Assembly: GCA_027858355.1 (NCBI GenBank)
Contig: JAQICW010000171.1
Span: 1-11,541 of the forward strand
Length of the DNA: 11,541 nucleotides
Direction of reading: 5' to 3'
DNA from: Desulfobacula sp.
GTDB lineage: Bacteria > Desulfobacterota > Desulfobacteria > Desulfobacterales > Desulfobacteraceae
Position numbers and translations under genes: made by a program. Of this stretch, positions 1 through 5,773 are shown in pieces. Numbering within the stretch: the first letter of the stretch is position 1; each line of letters starts with the position of its first letter. The notes under the pieces are model-generated. The model was not told the origin of the DNA and searched no databases. It was given only the letters and a program-made list of their open reading frames with translations.

Positions 1-1
1 C

Positions 2-1153
2 CTTTTGGAACAGGATAACCCAGTTGACCCAGTTGACCCAGATAACCGGGACAACCACATTGTTATAGGGGGTCAGATCACAGATCATGCAGCCTTTCTG
101 GCCAATGTATCGCCAGAACGTTTCCTGACAGATGCTGAGACCTTTACCCAGACTCAATTACTTGTCACGGAATATTATAATCTGGATGCATTGAGTAATT
201 TCTGGGATGTTTATAACCTGGAAGCCGAAGCAATGGGACAAAAGATTCTGTATCAACCAGGGGAGATGCCTGATATAGACAGAACCCGGCCTTTGATCGC
301 CCAACTTTCGGACCTTGACCACCTGGGTCCTCCTGATCCATATAAATCAGGTCGCATGCCATGGGTTCACCAGGTCAATAAAAAATTTTTAGAAAAGACA
401 GGAAAATTGGACCGGGCCTATTTTACAGCTCCATTTAGTCTGGCTACAAATATCCGGGGTTATGAAAATCTCATGGGTGATATGTTCCAGAGACCTGCCT
501 TTGCCCATAGGCTTTTTACATTTATCTGTGATAAAGTGCTTGTGCCCCATATTGAAGCACTGCGGAAAGAGTCTGGAATGCCTGACCTGCTCATGGACGG
601 CCGGGATGCCTGGGCATCACCTCCAATGCTCACTTTGAACATGATGGACGAATATGTTGTCACATATACTGAAAGGTTGCGGAATAAAGTTGGCAATAAC
701 CTGATAACCCGGGGGAATTGGGGAGATGCCAAAAGTCGTGATCCAGAACGGTTCTTTGCCCAAAAAATGAAATGCACTCCTGGCTTATTAAGCGTGTCAG
801 ACCCGGACCTGCATGAACTGGGACCTGAGCGGGTAAAAGCCTATGCAGATAAGCATAACCTCTTTGTAACAGCTGGTGTGGATGCCGGCCTTCTTTTGGA
901 AGGTCCTGTTGATGCCATTGTAGAACGTATAAAATTTTATATTGATAAAATCGCAAGGAATGGGCGCTGCATGATCCATCTGAACCAGGTTCCTGAAAAA
1001 ACACCTGTTGAGCATGTTCACGCTGCTGTGGCTGCCTGCCATACCTATGGACAATTTCCCATCCCAAAAAATTTAGATGACATTCCCTTTGAAATTCCAG
1101 AAAGAGAGAGCTTTTCAGAATTTGTAAAAAAAAGACCAAAATCCAATTTTTAG
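2..1153 (+). CDS. UroD-family (uroporphyrinogen decarboxylase / corrinoid methyltransferase-like) protein, 5' end cut off by the window
   Basis: The frame is open from the left edge to a TAG at 1151-1153, giving about 382 residues. It has the layout of the UroD superfamily TIM barrel: a segment around residues 140-160 (YFTAPFSLATNIRGYENLM), helices with PDLLMDG, and a C-terminal block near residues 290-345 (GVDAGLLLEGP, then EKTP and a final YGQFP). In this superfamily, MtaA/MtbA-type members move methyl groups between a corrinoid protein and a thiol through a zinc bound by His-x-Cys and a distal Cys. Those ligands are not visible here: the equivalent spots read RGNWGD (residues 236-241) and HLNQVPEKTP (325-334). 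It is therefore probably neither a canonical CoM methyltransferase nor HemE. A TTG at 5 could serve as a start, but the true start probably lies outside the window because no ribosome-binding site is visible. It ends 16 nt before hisD, so the two are probably co-transcribed. The family is fairly sure; the substrate is unknown. Confidence 0.75.
   Translation, partial: LLEQDNPVDPVDPDNRDNHIVIGGQITDHAAFLANVSPERFLTDAETFTQTQLLVTEYYNLDALSNFWDVYNLEAEAMGQKILYQPGEMPDIDRTRPLIAQLSDLDHLGPPDPYKSGRMPWVHQVNKKFLEKTGKLDRAYFTAPFSLATNIRGYENLMGDMFQRPAFAHRLFTFICDKVLVPHIEALRKESGMPDLLMDGRDAWASPPMLTLNMMDEYVVTYTERLRNKVGNNLITRGNWGDAKSRDPERFFAQKMKCTPGLLSVSDPDLHELGPERVKAYADKHNLFVTAGVDAGLLLEGPVDAIVERIKFYIDKIARNGRCMIHLNQVPEKTPVEHVHAAVAACHTYGQFPIPKNLDDIPFEIPERESFSEFVKKRPKSNF
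11..56 (+). repeat. Degenerate 9-bp tandem repeat in the 5' part of the UroD-like gene
   Basis: Two exact copies of CAGTTGACC (21-29 and 30-38) are flanked by related units: CAGGATAACC (11-20), CAGATAACC (39-47) and GGGACAACC (48-56). Read in the gene's frame they give an Asp-rich triplet pattern (DNP-VDP-VDP-DNR-DN). The array is either an expanded linker before the barrel or, if translation starts downstream, untranslated sequence. Confidence 0.6.
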
Positions 1154-1169
1154 GAAAACAGGAATACCC

Positions 1170-2465
1170 ATGAAAATATTTCAATACCCTTCCAAGGAAG
1201 CAGAAAAAAAAGTCAAAAACACCATTGAAAGGGGCCTGGGATTTTCCCAGACCGATTATGAAAATGTCCAGGGCTATATTGACGATGTAAAAAAAAGAGG
1301 TGACCAGGCCCTGGTGGAATACACCAATCAATTTGATTCAAAGGCCGTGACCCTGGATTCCCTGAAAGTCACCAAAGAAGAATTTGATATGGCCATGGCT
1401 TCCCTTGACCCGAATTTCTTAAAAGCTTTGGACCGGTCCGTGGACCAGCTGACATCCTTTCATTCAAAGCAAAAGGAACAATCCTGGATTGATACTCCCA
1501 GAAACGGAGTGATGCTGGGCCAGCTGGTCAGGCCCGTTGGTGCGGCTGGCGTGTATGCCCCGGGTGCCAGGGGCGGCAAAACTCCTTTGGTCTCCTCCGT
1601 GCTCATGGGCGGTATTCCCGCCAGGGTGGCCGGGGTGGAATCCATAACACTCATGACCCCGCCCATGGAGAACGGCCAGATCAATCCCCACATTCTGGCA
1701 GCAGCAAAAAAAGTCGGGATCTCCAGGGTATTCAAGGCCGGCAGTGCCTGGGCCATTGCGGCCCTGGCCCATGGAACTGAGCAAATACCCCGGGTGGACG
1801 TAATTGTGGGCCCGGGCAATATATATGTGACCCTGGCCAAGAAGATTGTTGCAGGAACCGTGGGAATTGATATGGTTGCAGGCCCCAGTGAAATCCTGAT
1901 CATTGCAGACCAGGATGCCAATCCAGATTTTATTGCAGCCGATCTTCTTTCCCAGGCAGAACACGATGTCATGGCCTCGTCCATCCTTGTCACTGACTCC
2001 AGAGACCTGGCCCAAAAAACCATTTCAGCCCTGGAAAAGCAGATATTAAATCTTTCACGACAGGATATTGCCAGGGTTTCCATTGAAAATTTCGGGACTA
2101 TTCTGCTGGTGCCGGACATTGAAACCGGGATTGCCCTTTCCAACCGTCTGGCCCCGGAACATCTTGAGCTCATCGTAAAAAATCCCTTTGATTATATTGA
2201 CCAGATCCACAATGCCGGAGCTCTGTTCCTGGGAGCTTATTCCCCTGAACCCATGGGAGATTATATTGCAGGCCCCAACCATGTACTGCCAACAGCCGGG
2301 ACTGCAAGGTTTTCATCGGCATTGAGCGTTGAGCATTTCACAAAGAAAACCAGCCTGATCCATTATTCAGAATCTGCCTTTAAAAAAGAGGCTGATGACG
2401 TTATCTGCCTGGCCATGACCGAAGGACTGGATGCCCATGCCAATTCAATAAAGATTCGCAAGTAA
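1170..2465 (+). CDS. hisD: Histidinol dehydrogenase (HisD)
   Basis: This 431-residue protein is full length for HisD (E. coli 434). The enzyme performs the last two steps of histidine synthesis in the cytoplasm, oxidising L-histidinol to histidine with two NAD+. All family landmarks are present: VRPVGAAGVYAPGARGG near residue 115, the VIVGPGNIYV dinucleotide region, zinc ligands Gln262 and His265 in QAEHD, the catalytic pair Glu330-His331 in APEHLE, zinc ligand Asp364 in PMGDY, and the C-terminal His423 in AHANS. The ATG at 1170 has a weak AGGAA 5 nt upstream. It lies 16 nt after the UroD-like gene and is followed by a strong hairpin, so it ends its transcription unit. No other his genes are in view. 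HisD-like enzymes also occur in sulfopropanediol catabolism (HpsN), but the sequence reads as the biosynthetic type. A 303-bp copy of residues 263-363 recurs at 11105-11407. Confidence 0.95.
   Translation: MKIFQYPSKEAEKKVKNTIERGLGFSQTDYENVQGYIDDVKKRGDQALVEYTNQFDSKAVTLDSLKVTKEEFDMAMASLDPNFLKALDRSVDQLTSFHSKQKEQSWIDTPRNGVMLGQLVRPVGAAGVYAPGARGGKTPLVSSVLMGGIPARVAGVESITLMTPPMENGQINPHILAAAKKVGISRVFKAGSAWAIAALAHGTEQIPRVDVIVGPGNIYVTLAKKIVAGTVGIDMVAGPSEILIIADQDANPDFIAADLLSQAEHDVMASSILVTDSRDLAQKTISALEKQILNLSRQDIARVSIENFGTILLVPDIETGIALSNRLAPEHLELIVKNPFDYIDQIHNAGALFLGAYSPEPMGDYIAGPNHVLPTAGTARFSSALSVEHFTKKTSLIHYSESAFKKEADDVICLAMTEGLDAHANSIKIRK
1956..2258 (+). repeat. Left copy of a ~303-bp direct repeat (internal part of hisD)
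   Basis: This stretch encodes HisD residues 263-363 and recurs in the same orientation at 11105-11407, a constant offset of 9149 bp without gaps. A base-by-base comparison by eye gives about 22 differences (about 93% identity), many of them at third codon positions. The homology ends sharply on both sides. Confidence 0.9.
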
Positions 2466-2520
2466 AGACATTTCAGATCTCTCAAGTCAGGTCACTGACA
2501 TCAGATCGCTAGATAAAAAC

Positions 2521-2556
2521 AAGGGCCAGGCATTCAAAATGCCTGGCCCTTATGTT
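2521..2556 (+). terminator. Rho-independent-like terminator after hisD
   Basis: A perfect 14-bp stem (2521-2534 pairing with 2538-2551, arm AAGGGCCAGGCATT) with a 3-nt loop lies 56 nt after the hisD stop. The 3' tail (ATGTTT) has only a short T run, but the GC-rich stem is very strong. The near-perfect symmetry would also work for transcription coming from the right. Confidence 0.75.
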
Positions 2557-2656
2557 TAATTCTTCCCTTGCAAACACCAAAGGCGTATTTCCTGTACCCT
2601 TCAGGGTTGCCATGGATGCCCTGGTGCAGATGGATGTGGATATGCCTGCCAGGTAA
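2552..2656 (+). pseudogene. Short open frame after the hisD terminator, possible gene relic
   Basis: A 34-codon frame from ATG 2552 to TAA 2654-2656 reads MFNSSLANTKGVFPVPF and ends VDMPAR. The base composition and residue mix look like coding DNA, but the start codon sits at the foot of the terminator stem and no ribosome-binding site precedes it. It could be the eroded end of a lost gene or chance. I do not recognise the sequence. The rest of 2466-2786 holds the hisD terminator and the promoter-like region. Confidence 0.2.
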
Positions 2657-2685
2657 GGGATATGGATGACGAATACAGAAAATAC

Positions 2686-2724
2686 TTGACTCTGACTATA
2701 GCAGATTATAAACATTCGTATAAT
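2686..2724 (+). promoter_or_regulatory. Promoter-like region upstream of the enolase-like gene
   Basis: The AT-rich stretch before the cluster contains TTGACT (2686-2691), followed after 15 nt by TATAAA (2707-2712), and a perfect TATAAT at 2719-2724. The TTGACT/TATAAA spacing is shorter than optimal, and the TATAAT lacks a good -35 box at 16-18 nt, so the exact promoter is undecided. Its position after a terminator and 60-100 nt before the first gene of the cluster supports a promoter here. Confidence 0.35.
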
Positions 2725-2786
2725 AAATTTGAATTGCGTACTATGGAATTTATCCGTTTTAATCTATAGAATAAGGAGCATAAGTG

Positions 2787-4064
2787 ATGAGCGTCAAACA
2801 GATTACCAAGATCAGAGCTCGTGAGATTATAGACTGCAGAGGATGGCCCACAGTACAGGCAGACGTTTGGGTGGATGGACGTTTGAGAGGTCGTGCAGAT
2901 GTGCCCTCGGGCCGAAGCACTGGTGGTCATGAAGCCCATGTACTTCTGGACGGTGACCCCAAGCGCTACCTGGGTCTGGGCGTGCTAAAGGCAATTGATC
3001 ATGTTAATGATCTCATCGGTCCGGCTCTGGAAGGGATGGTAGTGACGGATCAACGTAAAATTGATCTGGCCATGATCGGCCTGGATGGAACTCCGAATAA
3101 AAGCAAGTTGGGCGCCAATGCTATATTAGGTGTCTCTCTGGCCGTGGCCCGGGCTGCTGCCGCCATCTGCGATATACCTCTTTACCGCTATATAAATCCC
3201 ACAGCACACGTTCTTCCTGTCCCCCTGATGAACTGTCTCAATGGAGGTCTGCTCACGGCAAATGATCTTGAAATTCAAGAGTTTATTTTTATGCCAGTGG
3301 GGGCTGTCAGTTATAGAGAGGCCCTCAGGATGACCACGGATATAAACGAGCACTTAAGAGAACTTGTGATAAAAAAATATGGTATTCTGGCCACCAATAC
3401 AGGCGATGAAGGTGGCTTTGCCACTCCCATGCGTGGTATCTGGGAGCCTTTTGAGTTCATGTCAAAAGCCGTGGAAATGGCCGGCTACAGTGATGACATA
3501 GTCTATGCCATGGATCTTGCTGCCAATTCATGGTTTGACAAAGAAAAAAATCTCTATGAACTGGACGGCAAACTATATGATCGGGATGCCCTGATTAACC
3601 TTTATAAAGAGGTTTGTGCCAAATATCCAGTGGCTTCCATGGAGGACCCCCTGGAAGAGGAAGATTTTGACGGATTTGCTATTCTGACGGGTGAGCTGGA
3701 TATCCAGATCGTTGGCGATGATCTTTTTGTGACCAATATGAAACGCTTGCGCATGGGCCTGGAAAAAGGAGCTGCCAACGCCATGTTGTTCAAGGTGAAT
3801 CAGATCGGCAGCCTGACCGAGGCTCTGGACTCTGCCGAGTTTGCCTACCGTCACAACTACGGGGTGCAGGTGTCAGAGCGTTCTGGTGAAACCGAAGACC
3901 CCATCATCTCAGATCTTGTGGTTGCCCTGAACAGTGGGCAGATTAAAACCGGCATGCCAATACGGGGTGAACGTACCTCCAAACACAACCGGTTGCTTCA
4001 GATTGAAGAAGAACTTGGAGAGGCAGCCACCTATGCAGGACGTAATTTTCATCGTCCAGGCTGA
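2787..4064 (+). CDS. Divergent enolase-superfamily protein (phosphopyruvate hydratase homologue with altered active site)
   Basis: This 425-residue protein aligns along its whole length with bacterial enolase, with few gaps. Enolase converts 2-phosphoglycerate to PEP. Conserved here (ATG 2787 numbering): Gln164 in IQEF, catalytic Glu208 in GDEGG, Mg ligands Asp243 (AMD), Glu286 (MED) and Asp311 (GDDL), catalytic base Lys336 in KVNQIGS, phosphate-binding Arg365-Ser366, and Lys387 in GQIKTG. Changed: the invariant His of the NGG-x-H loop is Leu156 (NGGLLTAND); the His of SHRSGETED is Glu364 (SERSGETED); the mobile loop reads PSGRSTG, with Arg43 where Ala is usual; and SRGNPT reads CRGWPT. It is therefore probably not the housekeeping enolase and may act on a related 2-phospho acid. 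AAGGAG (2773-2778) is 8 nt before ATG 2787, which makes it a better start than GTG 2784. It leads the catabolic cluster, ahead of a glycerate kinase gene. Confidence 0.85.
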   Translation: MSVKQITKIRAREIIDCRGWPTVQADVWVDGRLRGRADVPSGRSTGGHEAHVLLDGDPKRYLGLGVLKAIDHVNDLIGPALEGMVVTDQRKIDLAMIGLDGTPNKSKLGANAILGVSLAVARAAAAICDIPLYRYINPTAHVLPVPLMNCLNGGLLTANDLEIQEFIFMPVGAVSYREALRMTTDINEHLRELVIKKYGILATNTGDEGGFATPMRGIWEPFEFMSKAVEMAGYSDDIVYAMDLAANSWFDKEKNLYELDGKLYDRDALINLYKEVCAKYPVASMEDPLEEEDFDGFAILTGELDIQIVGDDLFVTNMKRLRMGLEKGAANAMLFKVNQIGSLTEALDSAEFAYRHNYGVQVSERSGETEDPIISDLVVALNSGQIKTGMPIRGERTSKHNRLLQIEEELGEAATYAGRNFHRPG

Positions 4065-4080
4065 TCCAGCATGAAAGAGC

Positions 4081-4150
4081 ATTCCCTGCGGCTTGTTCCA
4101 GGGAATCTTCAATTTGTCCAAGGCAGCAGTTTGTCCCGGGGTGCCCGGGA
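4081..4150 (+). promoter_or_regulatory. Two hairpins in the enolase-like / glycerate kinase gap
   Basis: ATTCCCTG (4081-4088) can pair with CAGGGAAT (4099-4106) across a 10-nt loop. TCCCGGG (4134-4140) can pair with CCCGGGA (4144-4150) across GTG. Neither has a T tract, so they are not standard terminators. They may stabilise the mRNA or set the relative translation of the two genes. The second ends 50 nt before the kinase start. Confidence 0.4.
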
Positions 4151-4200
4151 AATCCCGGCAAGCGACTGACGGGTTCATTACCACCGGAAAAGAGGTTTTT

Positions 4201-5580
4201 ATGGCATATATTAAAAACGCATCCCAGCTTCTTGCCCACGGTAACAGGGCAGCCCGGAGGGCAGCCCTTGAAATTATCGAGAGTGGGCTAGCCGGGGCTG
4301 ATCCCTATGAGGCCACCCGCTGCCTTGTGAACAGAAAGGACAACCAGCTTAACATTGGATCAATGACATTGGATTTGAGCTCCTGCCCGCAAATTTTTAT
4401 ATTGGGTGCTGGCAAGGCAACATACCCCATTGCAAAGGCCTTGGAGGAGATCTTAGGCGACCGGATTACAGATGGCATTGTGATCTGCAAATATGGTCAG
4501 GAGGGTACTCTGGAGCATTCCAGAATGCTGCTGGCATCCCATCCCATCCCGGATGAATCGAGTCTGGAAGGTGCCGTGAAAACCCTTGCCCTGGCAAAAA
4601 AGAGCCGGCCAGGGGATCTTATTATCTGCTGTTACACCGGTGGAAGTTCGGCCCTGTTGTCCCTTCCGGCGGGCGACATTACGCTGGATGAAAAAAAACA
4701 GGTTAACAAGCTGCTGCTCTCCTGCGGTGCCAACATTATCGAGATCAACTCCGTTCGTAAACATCTGAGCCGGATAAAGGGCGGCCGCCTGGCTGCAGCA
4801 ATCCACCCCCAGGCGCGTCTGGTGAACTTGACGGTTTCAGATGTGATCGGAGATCCGTTGGATTATATCACCGATCCCACTGTACCCGACACCTCAACCA
4901 TGGCGGATGCAAGAGCGACCCTGACCCGTTACGATCTGTGGGAAAATATACCAGCGACTGCAGCAACATATCTGAAAAATGACGACCCGGACAGAGAGAC
5001 CCCAAAGACAGAAGATTTGAACAATCTATCCTGTCACAACTTTATCCTGGTTCCCGGTGATGCGGCCTGTGTTGCAGCAGCAAAAAAAGCGGAGGCACTT
5101 GGTTTCAGAACCATGATCCTCTCGACCATGCTCGAGGGTGAAAGCCGGGAGCTGGGTCGTACCTTTGCCGCAGTGGGCAATGAAATTGTACAAAACGGCC
5201 GACCCCTGCCGGCGCCCTGTGTAGTTATCGGTGGCGGGGAAACCACCGTAAGGCTGGACACCCATTTCGGCATGGGCGGGCCCAACCAGGAGTTTGCCCT
5301 GGGGGCGGCCTTTGATATCTGCGGCAGGAACCATGTGCTGGTGGCGGGTATAGATTCCGATGGCACAGACGGGCCCACCGACCTTGCCGGCGCTCTTGTT
5401 GATGGCCAGACCCTGCAGCGTGCCGAGGTTGCCGGCCTTGATCTTCGTTCCAGCCTGAAAAATCATAATGTCTCTCAAGCCCTTGAAAAACTAGGTGACT
5501 CCGTGATTACAGGTGCCACCGGTACCAATGTCAACGACCTGAAGCTGCTGCTCGTTATGAATCCCAAAGGTAAATCATAA
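4201..5580 (+). CDS. Class II glycerate 2-kinase (GK-II / MOFRL family)
   Basis: This 459-residue cytoplasmic kinase phosphorylates D-glycerate, or a similar 2-hydroxyacid, with ATP at the 2-position. The N-terminal domain (about residues 10-240) has GAGKA with Lys72, HPIPDES at 114-120, a glycine-rich GGSSALL, NSVRKHLSRIKGGRLA at 183-198 and VSDVIGDP at 212-219. The C-terminal MOFRL domain (about 340-450) has GGGETTVR with the likely catalytic Arg351, GGPNQEFAL, DSDGTDGPTD at 385-394 and a final TGTNVNDL. The length is usual for the family. The frame is open upstream to 4093, but ATG 4201 is chosen because AGAGG (4191-4195) lies 5 nt before it and GNRAARRAALEI matches the usual N-terminus. 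Its product class, 2-phosphoglycerate, is the natural substrate class of the upstream enolase-like enzyme. This family is often misnamed hydroxypyruvate reductase (TtuD). Confidence 0.92.
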   Translation: MAYIKNASQLLAHGNRAARRAALEIIESGLAGADPYEATRCLVNRKDNQLNIGSMTLDLSSCPQIFILGAGKATYPIAKALEEILGDRITDGIVICKYGQEGTLEHSRMLLASHPIPDESSLEGAVKTLALAKKSRPGDLIICCYTGGSSALLSLPAGDITLDEKKQVNKLLLSCGANIIEINSVRKHLSRIKGGRLAAAIHPQARLVNLTVSDVIGDPLDYITDPTVPDTSTMADARATLTRYDLWENIPATAATYLKNDDPDRETPKTEDLNNLSCHNFILVPGDAACVAAAKKAEALGFRTMILSTMLEGESRELGRTFAAVGNEIVQNGRPLPAPCVVIGGGETTVRLDTHFGMGGPNQEFALGAAFDICGRNHVLVAGIDSDGTDGPTDLAGALVDGQTLQRAEVAGLDLRSSLKNHNVSQALEKLGDSVITGATGTNVNDLKLLLVMNPKGKS

Positions 5581-5681
5581 TCCTTTACGACCATGTAAAA
5601 ATTATGATATGAAGAAACAATTATCGATTATAGCTGTATCGCAAAATAAAATTATTTTATGATGCTCCCGGGAGACAAGAG

Positions 5682-5747
5682 ATGGAATTACCAGAAATGA
5701 TTTGAATTCGTCAGCGGTTTAAGGCCCTGGGTAAAAAGAATAATTGA
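5682..5747 (+). pseudogene. Relic of the start of a LarA-like (lactate racemase N-terminal domain) gene
   Basis: ATG 5682, preceded by GGGAGACAAGAG, reads MELPEMI, then TGA (5703-5705), then IRQRFKALGKKNN and TGA. From memory of the family, LarA-type nickel-pincer racemase genes (DUF2088) often begin with a Leu-Pro-x-Met-(Val/Ile)-Arg-x-Arg-Gln-x-Phe motif. Here the Arg codon could have become TGA by one C-to-T change, and the homology is lost after about 15 residues. No similar sequence follows before the aldehyde dehydrogenase gene, so this would be a short leftover of a deleted gene. The identification rests on a short motif and is tentative. Confidence 0.4.
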
Positions 5748-5773
5748 GAGAAAGAATAGGAGATAAATTATTA

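Noticed and set aside
660..1331. 223-codon - strand frame across the end of the UroD-like gene and the start of hisD
   Set aside because: It spans two convincing + strand genes and has the residue mix of an antisense frame (Phe/His/Gln-rich). It has no family resemblance.
1460..2173. Long open frame on the - strand across hisD (237 codons), with a near copy at 11029-11322
   Set aside because: It is the antisense shadow of the hisD coding sequence, and the second copy exists only because the hisD fragment is duplicated. It has no ribosome-binding site and no recognisable protein features.
1170..2465. HisD as the HpsN-type sulfopropanediol dehydrogenase of a sulfonate pathway
   Set aside because: It has the landmarks and length of ordinary biosynthetic HisD, and a strong terminator separates it from the catabolic cluster.
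2787..4064. Housekeeping enolase (eno)
   Set aside because: Two conserved active-site histidines and the Ala of the mobile loop are replaced, and the gene sits in a transport/catabolic cluster.
4093..4200. Longer N-terminus for the glycerate kinase starting at 4093
   Set aside because: The extra residues would be translated from a hairpin-rich spacer and do not resemble the family. ATG 4201 has a good ribosome-binding site and the expected N-terminal sequence.
5703..5705. TGA as a selenocysteine codon in the LarA-like relic
   Set aside because: The family has Arg at this place as far as I recall, the frame ends 14 codons later and homology stops, so decay is the simpler reading.
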